64,000 bases of DNA from positions 21,763,567 to 21,827,566 of the forward strand of contig JBAIZL010000002.1 of NCBI GenBank assembly GCA_036971475.1. Reading direction: 5' to 3'. This stretch comes from Prosapia bicincta (lineage: Eukaryota; Arthropoda; Insecta; Hemiptera; Cercopidae). The notes under the pieces are model-generated. The model saw only the letters and a list, made by a program, of their open reading frames with translations. It was not told where the DNA came from and did no database searches. The position numbers and the translations under genes are program-made. This document shows, one piece after another, positions 38,842-52,000 of this stretch. Within the stretch, counting starts at the first letter, position 1. Every line of letters begins with the position of its first letter.

Positions 38842-39652
38842 AATTAGTTATTACTTATACCCCTTAAATTAAATAATTTTTAACGTCCAATATTATAATT
38901 AAAAAACATTAACCTATAACATTGCATTGAAAATTCTAATACAATTAAAATAGTACAGCTGATCAAAGGAGAAAAGCTAATGCCTAATAGATTGTTCAAG
39001 ATCTGACTTCATAAGTAGATATCAGATAACGTCATACGTATATTAGCTGTACGAAATAATTTTTTTCAACAATACAGATTTTTTTTATTCAATATAATAC
39101 AGAGGGTATGGAATTTTTTTTTAATTATCAAAAACTAAACTCAAAATATATTGCTATATCATCTGACCACAGAATAACAATTGGTTGACACTGCGTGAAG
39201 AGAAGTAATTTAGATCAAGTTGGTTGGCATATTTAACGAAATAGCTAAAGATCTTAACATCACTGGTGACGTCAATAATTATGAAGTTATTTGTTGTTTT
39301 TAGTTTGTAAAATTCATAATAGTTGTTTTAAGTTACTTCTGTAGTTTTTACGCATTGTTTTAATGCTGTAACAAAGTAGAACTTCAAATATTAGGGGCAC
39401 CGTTACATTTTGTTTTGAAATTGTGGCCAGATTTTTTTCTTGAGTGACCTATCTAGCCATATTGGTTAGTGCGTTTAGGTTATGATTTTTCCAACTATTA
39501 ATTTTTATGAATATTTTTTTTCTCTTTACATCTTTATGAATATTTTTGTATGGACATTAAATAAATAGTATTTTGTTTATTAGTTCAATTATGCATAAAT
39601 TTCCCTCTACTTTGCATATGCAGAGTGAAACATAAGTGTTATTAATGCAGTA
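38842..39652. promoter_or_regulatory. Shared 5' region between NDUFA13 and DCAF12
   Basis: 811 bp separate the divergent start codons. It must hold both 5' UTRs and probably both core promoters. I see no TATA box or CpG-rich stretch that would decide between one bidirectional promoter and two separate ones, and no transposon in it. Confidence 0.4.
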
Positions 39653-40063
39653 ATGGCAGAAACTAGAAGGTGTCCAGTTTTTGGTAGGAAACCTCCGTGT
39701 GCATATTTTTCTCGTATAGAAGAAAGAAAGTGTCGTGCAAAAGCACTAAAGTTAGAAAGATCACGAAAGCCTGAAAAACCCGACGACTTTGTGTGTTATG
39801 AAAATTCTGATGATGAAGAGGAAGCTATAGGTCAGATTTCAGAAAAAGAACTTTATTCATCTTTTAGTTTTGTGGATTATATACGTAGTAGAGAATCTAA
39901 TTTTAATGAATATAGACATTTTAAACCAGACTATGGAACTAGACATATATTAACCCATGATATGTTTAAAGAGCGACCAATTTCATTAGCAAATATGAAT
40001 AAAGTATTTTGTTCTCAGTGGCTGAGTGATCGACAAGTTGTTTTTGGAACAAAATGTCATAAG
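39653..40063 (+). CDS. DCAF12: DCAF12 exon 1 (start codon)
   Basis: ATG at 39653; it encodes [20 protein letters not shown] to [17 protein letters not shown] and ends CATAAG|GTAATT, phase 0. It contains the first recognisable WD40 strand. Confidence 0.88.
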
Positions 40064-43000
40064 GTAATTTCATTTTAAAATAATACAATATCTTTTATTG
40101 GCGAAGCATGTATTTAATACATAAATACAAATGAAAATACACTCACACAGATGTTCACAAAAACAGATGCTCAAGTATTTATATCTTTCAGCTAGTTTTG
40201 TCTCAGTTTATCTAATCTAAGATTTTCTTGAAATAATTGTGGTAAATGTTTAGATTTGTAAATCCACCTAAATATTAGTCTGGAATATTCCTAAGACTAT
40301 TTTGATTGATATTTTATTTCTTTTATGTGTCAGAAAGTTAATATATAGGTATATAAACTTAACTTTCCATGGCAATATAAAAAATAATAGTATATAGCTC
40401 CATGATATCTTTTTGTTACATTTTGTACGCATTTTATTGGGGGTGGGTAATATGTGTATTTATCAAAGTTTAGATGCCTAAAACACCAATTACAGTTGTG
40501 ACATCACTGTATGACTCCGCAGAGGCAGGCAGCCATTGCACAACTTACTACTGCACACTGAATTTTTACCCAAATAAAAATTTATAAAAAAACTTTCTGA
40601 ACAAAAGAAAAAAAAATATTAATGAAAATAGCCTTAGGATGTGTTTAGGGATATTCCAGACTAATATTTAGCTGGATTTGCGAATCTAAACATTTACCAT
40701 AATTGTGTGTATATTATGTAGATAGATCTGTATGCTTTATTGTTTTGTGTTTTGGAAAAAACAGTTTAGGCCTAATTAGTTTTTTTAAATTGTGTGGTGT
40801 GTTTGATTTCCAGTGATGAGACATTAATGTCTTTATACATTTTCTAAGTTAATTTAATGTTTATACAATTTTTGGATCTAAATGTTATTGCTTGTAAAGG
40901 CAATTTTATACAAGTTTATATAGAGTCTTTAAGAACACGAAAAAAATGGTAAATATTATGATCAGCGACTACCACTCCGATCGGCAAATTTTTTTTCCTG
41001 ATCAATTTGACCTTGCTGAACACAAATCTGAAGTTTTTTTACTGCTAACACATTAAAAAAATAATAATAATAACCTGACCTGACCTGGTTTTCTTAGGTT
41101 AATATGTGTTTGCCGTTTAAAATAACTTCAGATTCGTGCTCAGCAAGGTCAAATTTATCAGGTTAAAAAATTTTGCAATCGGAGTGCCGGTAAGCACCAA
41201 ATTCAAGTCAGAACAGGTTAGGTTAGGTTATTATTTTTTAAAATGTAAATATGTGTTTGCAGTGAAAAAAATTCAGATTAGTGTTCAGCAAGGTCAAATT
41301 GATCAGGAAAAAAAGTTTCACCGATTGGAGCGGTAGTCGCTGATCTTAATAATTACCTGTCTTTATGTAAATATGGACAATATTATTTGTAAAATATCAC
41401 ATAAGGTAAAAATTAATTGCACTTAGTGGTGGAATAATTGTTTACAATGAACAACAGTAACTTTATAAATATACATTTTGCTTCAAATTACAAAGCAAAA
41501 TAACTGAAGATTGAACCTTCAGTTGTAAATGGTACGGTGGCATGCTTGGCAAATCCAATGAGTTTAAAAACTCTACTGCATAATTTACAGCTTCATTGGT
41601 ATCACAAACTGTATCGATAGATTTGTATGACACCAATTCTCCTGGCAACAACTGTATCTTGAAATTCAAATCATTGACTTCCAAATTTTTTGCTACAAAA
41701 ATTGCTCTTTATGCTAGCCACTCATGATTCGAGTATTATGTGTGTATATCGGGAAATATCTGGTTAATGAGATCATTTTGAAAATTAATGATTGTGCAGA
41801 AATCGGTCGGCAATTTTATGCATCCAGTATTTTATCCAGCTTTTCTATCGCCGATACCTAGCAGTTGTTTTGAAAATGTTTCAGCAAATGGATCTTGAAG
41901 CATTTGAACGCACATATTTACTTTCAACTGTACTATTTCAACATCACATCACAGTGGCGATGATTTCAAGCAAGCGTTGATCCCATCAGTGTACGTTGAA
42001 CTTTGAATGACAGTAAGTGTTTGTCTTTAGTCACGTGAAAGGAGTAACAGAGTGCCGCCAAATAGTTTATCATTTTTTTATGTCTTTCAATGTCCTGTTC
42101 AGCGCCTCAAGCAAATATTTGTGTGCCATATTGCATTCATCCCAGACGATAATTTTACACGGTTTCATTACTGTGGCCATGGAGGATTGTTTTTTTATGT
42201 TGCACACTGCGTTTGGATTATTTTGAATCTTTAGTGGCAGCTTAAATACTGAATGAGCTGTTCTGCCTCCTTCCACTAAAGTTGCTGCAATGCCAGATGA
42301 TCCGAATGCTACTGTTATGCCATCATTTGATCATATTTCGGCGAGAATTAGAGAAATGAGGAATGTTTTGCCAGTTCCACCTGGTGCATCAAAAAAAAGA
42401 ATCCACCTTGTCTTTCCGAAACTGCAAGCATAATGCTGTCATAAATGGTTCTTTGTTCCTCAGTCGTTTATGCAGTTCACGATTCATTTCAGTATTTATT
42501 AAATCAGATGCACTTTGATTTGGCGAATGCATACTGAAAAAAATGAGAATGAGTGGTAAATTGGGAATAACAAAGCAAAGATCCTCAATAGCAATCAATG
42601 CTTCATTATAATAAGCATTGCTGAATGTTATTGTTAGATTGTTTCACTGTGTACGAGGTTGATGCAATATTTCATCAGTCATTGAATCTTTGTGATTATC
42701 GGAGAATGTCTCTGCTCGGGCTGGGAAAAATGTAACGACACTATATATTTAATAATAACAGTTTGGCCTGGCGGGAACTGATGATGGGTAACTGATGAAT
42801 TATCGACCGCTGAGAATAATTACTAATAACGCTTTAAAAAAATAGGGGTTGGGGGTAGACATATCTTGCAATAATACATCACAATATCTTATATTATTGT
42901 ATTATTCATTCAGTCAATTCTTTATCAACGAAAAGCTTTGAATAAAAATTAATAAATAATTCTTGTATTTGAATAGCCGTAGTTGTTTTTGATATATATA

Positions 43001-46000
43001 GACAGAAATAGAAAGAGATAAATAAACAAATTTTTTATGTAGAACCAATGTTTTAAAAAGAATCGTGAATTTATGAAACACAAATACCATATGTATATAA
43101 TTTTAATTAAACAACTTAGAATCTTGTGTTTCAGTTAATGGTGTTTGATGTGGTCACACAGAGGTTCGACCAAATCCCTTCTCTTAGTAGTAAAAACACA
43201 AATATTGCTGAGATTCCTCCAGAACAACAGTGTGGGATCCATTCATTGCAGATTAATCCCTCAAGAACTCTGCTGGCTACTGGAGCTAAAAACTCAAATG
43301 ATATTGCAGTATATAGATTACCAACATTAGATCCAGTTTGTGTTGGAGAGGTAGGTAGAGTGATTTTCCTTTCAAGCATATACAGTCCAGTGGCCCCAAA
43401 ACAGTATGGGACAAATATATATTTAATCACAACATCCATACATAAGTCCAATTGCTAACCTGTTCTTTAAAACTTATTACATTAGAACTTCTGTAATTCA
43501 TCACAGTAGTAACAAACATCTTCTGCACTCTCACGTAGTGTAGGTGAAAAAGAATTCTTCAGGCATCAGAAAAGAATCCTTTAGTACAAAAGAAAATGAC
43601 AGTCTCTTTTAATAACTAAAACGTAAATAGATTTAATATACCGTAATTTTTCTGGTTAGTGTTTTTGTTCTTACAAGGCTACTAGTGTTTTTATAGTGTT
43701 GAGCTTTTCGGCCAACATAAATAACGTAAGTACAACAATAATTACATTACATACCTATTTACAAATTTTTGCTATCTTTACCAATAATTATATGTTAATT
43801 TCACGACCTCCATAATTCATCCTTTTCTCCCTCGGCTCCAAATGTGACAAATTAGAGAAGTTTTCTACTTTATTTTATTTACCTTGAAAATTATTTATAC
43901 TCAAATTTTTATAATTAAAAACTTGGCTTAAACAATTTATTTATGGGAATTTCTCAGACAACGAATACAGTGATCACTCTTTATAAGGATATTCACAAGG
44001 CTGGACTATTTTATTTCTTCTTTATATGTAGATCTTAGTAAAACCTTTCTCCCAAAAAATGTTGAATGAAGTTAAAATAAAAGTACAAAACATTTAAATG
44101 AATAAATTGCATTTCATTGCTGGAATATACAATGATAATATAACTGTAACGAAAATATAATAAGTACTTTCAGTATACTATATAAAACTTAATTAATCAC
44201 TTTAACATTAGTTTATGACTATCCGAACTTTAAATTTTGTAAAAACTTACTGAGACAGAACGTTTTTGATCACTATATGGTGATCTTCAGTGTCTTCTGC
44301 TTGGAGTTGTTAGGTTAAGCTGTGACGGTTTTAAAGGCAGGTTTTTGACAGTATCAAAGATTATGTGTGATTTGTATTGGGTTTGTTTGTTTAATATGTT
44401 CGTATTTTGTGTGTTTGTAAATTGTTCTAGTGTGGAGATGTGGTCCTTTTTTGTTGAAGTGTAAGATTTCTAGGTTATGGTAAATGTCTGTATTTCTGTC
44501 CTGTTTCTTTTATGTAATTATAAAATGCTGAGTTGGTGTTCTGTTTGTGTTTCTTGACTCTTTGTTTGAAGCTGCGACCTGTTTGGCCAATGTAGAATTT
44601 GTTGCAGTTTAATTTGTATATGCCTGAGCTTGTAGTTTATCTTTAAAACCGCTTAACCTAACAACTCCAAGCAGAAGACACTGATGAATATCGCCACATA
44701 GCGATCAAAAACGTTCTGTCTCAGTAAGTTTTTACAAAATTTAATTTTCAGATAGCCATTAATAATAAAGTGAATAATTAAGTTTCATTGAATGTTATGA
44801 ATTACAAAATTCAAGAGTATATAAAACTGTCCTCTCTACTAACTTTCTTTTTTTTCCACCGATCTCATTCTCTCCTGAAGTAGCACAACAGCTTTAGCCT
44901 CTTTGGTCACTGAAGGACTGAAGTTGTGGGATCAGAACAGTTGTTGAAGAAGAGTAAGATTTTCTACTCTTAGAATTCACCTTTCGATTTCTGATTTCTT
45001 GAAAACTTCTGTAGTCATCCGTACAATCTTTATAATTGACAAATAGATCCTTGATGCTTTTGAATCAGTACAGGTTTTGGTCTTTACAGTTAACATTAGT
45101 CTCATCGTCTCTGAGCTGATCACTAATCGTGGCCTGTAACACTGTTATTCTATTTATCCTGTTCATATTTCAGTTCTGAATTTTAAAGTTCTGTCTGGTA
45201 TCACTTTATAAAAGAACCCAATTTCATTAGCATTGACAATGTCTTCCTCCAATTATTGCACCTTTCACACAGGCTGTATATTTTTCAGCACCTCAGCCAC
45301 AAGCCATATGTTTTTCAGCCATAGCCATTTCTTGTTATAATGTTCCTCTCCATTAAAACGACAATAGTAGATGTACTTTTTGGATGTGTTATGTCTGCTA
45401 CACCAAACTAAGATGTAAAACATTCCGCTTTGGTTCTAATCAGAGTGTCAGTTTATCTGTTAAATTTGTCTTATACACCTATTCTCATTACTAAAACTTA
45501 CTACAATAGCAAAAATAATAAATATAAAACCCCTTTTTGTGTTACAATATAAAATTGCTGTTGATATTTATATTGATTTGCCATTGGAATGTTTTATTAT
45601 TGAGAATGGCCTTGAGGTTAACAGTCTTAAGTAAATGACTCAACAGACAAAAATCTTTAGTTAAATTAAATAAATAGTTATATTTTGTCTAGTGCTATTT
45701 ATCAGAATCCTGATTATATATTACTACATACAAGATGTCAGATTAACTTTATTATTAATATAGGACTTGTTATAAATAATTCTATAATTATGGTATAATT
45801 ATATAAATAGGCTGTACACAAATATCATCTGTCTTTCCTAACAAAGTACACTTGAGTCCAGCTAATCCGAACTAATTGGTACTGAACGCTGTTCGGATTA
45901 GATGAAATAATGTAAATAATGGAGAACGAAGCAACTTAATGAATCTGTAGTGTTGTAATATGTAAAAATAATACACTAATAGAAGTGTAATAATGGGCTT

Positions 46001-49000
46001 GGTAATAATCCAGTTTGTTTTCTTGAAATAAAGAAACATAAACAAACTGAAATAAAATTGCTTGTAATCATCTTGAATTTACTGATTAAATTATAAGTAA
46101 TTACTGAGCAACTGAGTGAAAACTTTTGAATTTACTTGCTGACCTATTTCATTGACGAACCCGACATGCTACTGACAGTGATCATTTAAGGTTGCAGGGG
46201 TATGATTTGTGAAAACAAATTTCAGAAAAATTTGAAATTTCCTAACATCACACAATATAAAAGCAACATACAGTAAACTCCCGATTATCCGTGGAATAGG
46301 GTGGCCCGGCAACACCGGATAATGAATTCCCCGGATAATCCGCTATGAACAAAGAATACGCAAAACGATCGATAATCGATTATTATACCATAAGTTACAC
46401 AAATAATGACCCCGGTTAATGCAATTCACAAATAATCTTCAGAGGACAAAATAAATACAGAAAATAATTTAAAATGTCAATGTATTTGACGGATTATAAC
46501 ATGTACATTTATATATAACTATTTACAATACGTACATAAGTATATGTCAAAAGTAAGTATGTATGTACATATGTAATTTCCTTTACACATAATACTTTCA
46601 CTTTTTAACAAAAAAATCTGTCACTTTCGTCTGTTTTTACGTGAGCGTTGATTTAGCTTTAATGTGCAATCTAAATTTCTTGAGAACCATTTTGTCGCAC
46701 AGTGTCTACGTGTGTCACAAAGCCATAAAGATCGATAATGTATATGACAGACATGGATAAACATATTTCACGTCCTAGACTATTTATAGCTGAGATTAGC
46801 TGACTTTGTTTACAATCTTATGATTCACATTAGGTTTTCGGGCGTCCAAGCATTTTGTCATTGTCTCTTATATACAGTAGTCTGCTCGCCCCTTTTATTT
46901 CGCTGGCCTGCGTCGGGATGCTTCCCTTTCAATGTAAAAATTAGTACGTACATATTTTCATATCTATTCCCTTCATCTTAACTTCTATTAAGCCTTATTT
47001 GTATTTACACCGTAAATTCACCGTTTGGAAATTTAAACACATGAATCTGATTGGAATACAATTTGGATATTTGTAAAACAATGGCAGACCCCGGATAATC
47101 CGCAAACCAGTTAATCGGGAGTTTACTGTATTTTAAACGACCACATACACTTTTAATCCAATACCCTATTCTATTCTAAAGTAAACAGCCTGATTAACCC
47201 AACTCCACACTCATAAATCATATGCCTGCAACCATAAGCGATCGCCAGCAGAAGTGGTCGGCTTCAATAATTAAACAATTGTTTCGAGATGCATCAGCAT
47301 GTAAGTTCATAAGTTTTCACTCAGTTACGCAATAATTACTTATAAACTAAAATATTTGTTTTATTCAGATGCACTTTATCTTTTGTTAATCAGAAAGAAA
47401 AAACTGATAATTATCACAGATGGATAGATTTCGTCAAATGCCAAAGGTTGTGGTTCAGCTTTGCTTCGGCGTATAGATGTTGCAGATGTATTTTTAACTT
47501 GAAAATGCAGTACACTCGGCAGATACTCTTGATTTGATCTATGATTGGTATAGCAATTCCTAACTTTTCACTTCTAAGAAATTAGAATCTATAAGACGTG
47601 ACAAGAAACACATTGAGCTGTTGGCTTCTCAGTATGCATATCTCTAATGTCGCATCTGTGGCCATTCAGATATTTATACTGACACTGCATTGATTGTCTT
47701 TTGCTCTCAGGTATGTAGTGATTAACACACTTGCTACCGTAATCTAACCAAAATAACTGTTGGTATAGACCAGCTGACACATATGCGCCGTACAGTCTCT
47801 TTTCCTAGACTGATGTCCCATTTATGGGCCGCTAGGGATAGTTGAAATGGACTGACGGCTCGTATTTGGGACATTGTTTGTGTGTTACTTTTATTCCTCT
47901 GACAAATATGTGGTTTATTTTAATGGCTTGATATATTTGTATCTGTCTATAGAAATGTCTGACATTATGTGGGACATTTGGTCTCTCAGTTATTCAAAGG
48001 TCAGTGGCTCCAAAATATAGTTGGCACCCTTGTTTATTCTTTTGTGCCACTGGGGCAGTTTTTGTTTTGAATGATTACGTTGTACGAGGTTTACTCTAAA
48101 TGACATTTAATACCAAAGTTATAAAAGTGTCACAATTGATGGGTGCGTTTGTAAATATTCTATACTGTGTATGGAACTCAAATGTAAGCATATTTCAATT
48201 CTGTTATAGTAATATTAATACTGTCAAATTTTTTCAATATGCCTATCCAAGCAATCTGTCTAGTATGACTAGCCAAGATGAATTAGTTGGGTGTTTGTTG
48301 ATACAAGCCTTTGTGGTGGCTGTTACGTGGGACGCTCTGTCTATCATAGGATTTTCGTACTACAGACCGACCAGCCATCGTTTATACGCCATCCCAAAAA
48401 ACACTAAAAATAGCAAATACAAAAATATGTCCAATAACAACTAAATTAATGTTCACTTATATTTCCATTACAGTATGTACAATATTTTTATAGCATATTC
48501 TTCACGTTGTTTCAATTTACATTAAACAAAACAATTGTATTCCTCAATAAATTCCTTTTTTCATTTCTTTACAACATTATTTACATTTCCCATTATCTTT
48601 TCTATTTTACAAAAAATTTCCGAACTTGTTAGGATTACCAGTGTTCAGACTAGCCGGACTCAAGTGTACATGGATAGTTGTAGTAAATAGGGATATCTGA
48701 ACTGCAACAGCTACATTGGAGATAACTTGGATAGGAAATGCATGATCTTTGTACTGAGCACATTTGTAGTAGATCTTAACATCTATTCTTAAACATTAAG
48801 TATTCTATGGATTGTTTTGTGATTATCCTCATTTGTCAAGTGAGGTCCACTGCCCATATGGAGGTTTGAATTATTGATTTTCATATTTTAACCAATTGTT
48901 TACCATTATCAAATTACATATTTTTTGATAATCTCTTTTTCTGATAATAATCTCTTTATTGGTATACAATGTGTGGCTATAAAATAAGGACACTTTTGTT

Positions 49001-52000
49001 GTAACTCATTCAATTTTTACTTTTTTTACAATTTTCATTTTACCCCCTTCAATATTCTCCCCTGCCCTATCCCTAAACTTCTCCTTTCGAATTTTCCACT
49101 GTTTGAAGCCATTATCCGAAAGGTTGTTTATGAGCTCCGTCACTTTTTCCTTCACTGCCTCCACTGTATAAAATCTGATTCCTTTCAAGGCTTCCTTCAA
49201 TTTTGGGAACATAATAAAGTCCCACGGAGCAAGGTCAGGTGAGTAGGGTAAATGCTCCAACACAGGAATACCATGCTTGGCCAAAAATTACTTTACAACC
49301 AGTGCTCTGTGTGCTGGAGCGTCGTCTTGATGCAGAATCCACGATTGGTTTTTCCACAACTCTGGTGGCATTCTTCTGATTCGCTCACAGAGAGTAGCCA
49401 AAACCTCAAGATAGTACTCTTTTTTCACTGTCTATTCCTCAGGACCCAATTTAAGTATACAACTTCACAGATGTCAAAAAAAAAATCATCATGACCTTGA
49501 ATTTCGATTTCTACAATCAAGCTTTCTTCAGTCGTGGTGAATTTGGGCTTTTCTAATGCATTGATTGGCACTTAGTTTCTGGGTCATATGTAAGACACCA
49601 TGATTCATCACAAGTAATGACTCTCCAACAGTTTAGGATCCTTCTTGATGTTTTTCAAGATGTCGCAGCAAATTTCTAATTTTGTTCATTCTTTAGGTTT
49701 TTGATACACACTTTTCTCATGTTGAAATGCGTGTGTAAATTTTGACAAACTGACTCCTTATGGATATACAGTTGTAGTTAATGCATAAATACTCAACTGC
49801 CGATCTTGACGGATAGGATTTCCATTTTTTTCAATGGTTTCATCCGTTTTCAAAGTTGATGGCCGCCCTGAGTGTGGATCATCCTCATCTTCTCGTCCTT
49901 CTTTAAAGCGTTTTTACCACTCAAAAACCCATCTACGTGACATACATTCTTCCTCATACACTTGTAGGCGACAATGGGCCTCTGGGGGAGATGTACCAAG
50001 TTTCACTTAGAACATTGCTCAATCAAAACATGTATAATGTTTCTGACGAGCAAGAAAACACGATGCAACTCTAATGAAGGCTGTAGCCCGACTGAGCAAG
50101 CTAGAGTCATTCAGCCGGCTAGAATGTGGAGGGGGATATTATTGAACATGACTATATTATGGGTGACCTTGAAACTTGCACAGCATGTCCCACAGAGAGT
50201 CAGTCTCGCTACTTTATTGCCACACCTCTTATTCTGGAAACCATGTTTTTTCTTCTGTATTACGGTGGAGTTCTAAGTTAAGCTTGTTCGTAGATATAGA
50301 CTTTAAGATTAGTTCTAAAAGCAGACTTTTAGGTAGAGCTTTAAGCTTATTTGAGCTTTATTGGATTTTATAGGTAAATCCAACAGATTTATGTAAGCAG
50401 TAGTCAGTAGCCCAAGATTATTTTATAGTTATTCCTTGAACTTTAAAACTGAGACCACACAATATGCTTTCATGTATTTTTTGTTGTGCATGTAAATATA
50501 AAATGTCTAATAAACATATTAAAATTTAAAAAATTATCTAGATCTGTCCATGATGTAAACTCTCAGGTATACGAGCGTATGTTCTAGTTAGTTATTTTTC
50601 AATTACTTTCAAGTATGTTTGTTTTGTTTAGTTTAGACTGTATTTGTAACAAGTAATACAGTATAAAGAAACATTTTAAAGTCAATTCCTACTTAGGTCT
50701 ACTAAGAAAAGTTTTATTTTAGTTACTTTTTTGATTAAATAGTTGCAATTAATATAAATTAAGTAACATAGCCTATGGATTGACACAGCTGTTCTGCCAG
50801 ATAACCTATAACATCAGCTGTTTGGATGAGAAATATCTAATAAACTTCAAATTATGAAAAGAACTTTGGGGAAGAGTATATTTGGGCAATATGAAAAAAC
50901 TTTATTATTAATAATAATATAAGAAAAGAAATTATACTATGAGTACTTAGAAACTCACAGAACTGATATTCCTAAATTGGGCAAAATTAAAATTAATAGC
51001 GGCAAAAGTTTAGTGGCCACTTACATAAAACCCTTTTCACCTTTCTATGGAATATTGCCTTGCTTCCTTACTCATTGCTCTCATAACAATTGCTAAATAG
51101 GGTTGTTGTTTCGTATTCAGAAAAACAGTGTGCAAGTGTTGAATTTGTTTTTAAAGCTGGAAAATCTGACGTTGAAACATTTTTAGTGTTGGAACAATTT
51201 CAAAATTTAGATTTAACATTTTTTTCCAGGGAGCGCATAGAGATTGGGTATTCGATATGTGCTGGCTTGATGATCAGTTCTTAGTCTCTGGTTCGAGAGA
51301 TGCAAAAATGGCACTTTGGAAAATAGAAGACCCGTATTGCAGTGAAATGGAAGATAAAGACAGTATCCCCTCGTACTCTTCTGTGACACCACTTACTAGT
51401 AAGGAATGCAAAGCAGCTCAGAAAGTCCGTGCTTTTGCATTTAACAAAGGCGCTAAGGAAATTGCAGCACTTTCTTTAAATGGCTATATTCATATTTGGA
51501 GTGCAGAAACGTTTCAACAGGTAAGACAGAGTCTTGGTTATTATTTTTAATGCATTGTTATCTATAGACTAAGGGGGAAATTATTTCACCTCGGTACCTT
51601 TATTTTAATATAATAATTCTTTTCTGGTTAATTTAGTTTGACGTGGTATTGTATTGAATTATAACCCTCCCAAATCAATCATTAAACAACAATAATCCTT
51701 GCTACAAATATTAAAACAACTCTGATATACATTTTGCTAACACGGTTACAGAATACATTTTGCAGAAGGTTACAAATACACTGGGATCTAAAGACCTAAA
51801 GACTACTCACAATAGACTCCCAGCGACCATTTAACCAATACCAGGGCTTTATATAGGACCAAGACCACGCCCATCACTGGCCTAACGTGACACATTTAAC
51901 TTGAAAACTAATATACAAAACAACATTAATAATAATAAATATAATATCATTGACAATAGTAAAATATCATACCTATAATTACAACTAAAGAAAAATGTCA

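Larger units (their letters stand above)
44236..44745. mobile_element. Penelope-like inverted pair with GIY-YIG relic
   Basis: The outer arms are inverted: TTTTGTAAAAACTTACTGAG through TTCTGCTTGGAGTTGTTAGG at left and the mirrored form at 44650-44745. The left, minus-strand copy keeps the C-terminal part of the protein; the right copy is only the terminus. Both ends carry a hammerhead-like motif. It lies in DCAF12 intron 2. Confidence 0.75.
45849..48666. mobile_element. pogo-like element with nested insertions, 2.8 kb
   Basis: Termini TA|CACTTGAGTCCAGCTAATCC and the inverted form of CACTTGAGTCCGGCTAGTC|TA agree at 21 of 24 positions. Inside sit the 760-bp repeat (45999-47616) and within that a pogo MITE (46271-47128). 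Unique sequence remains at 45880-45998 and 47617-48640. A 114-codon frame at 48100-48444 is unrecognised and may be part of the element. Confidence 0.6.

Noticed and set aside
48100..48444. 114-codon frame as a host gene
   Set aside because: No splice context or recognisable domain, and it lies inside a pogo-like element; kept only as a note there.
48975..50165. A matching right TIR for the mariner near 50150 (ATGACTATATTATGGGTGACC)
   Set aside because: It resembles the left end in direct, not inverted, orientation.
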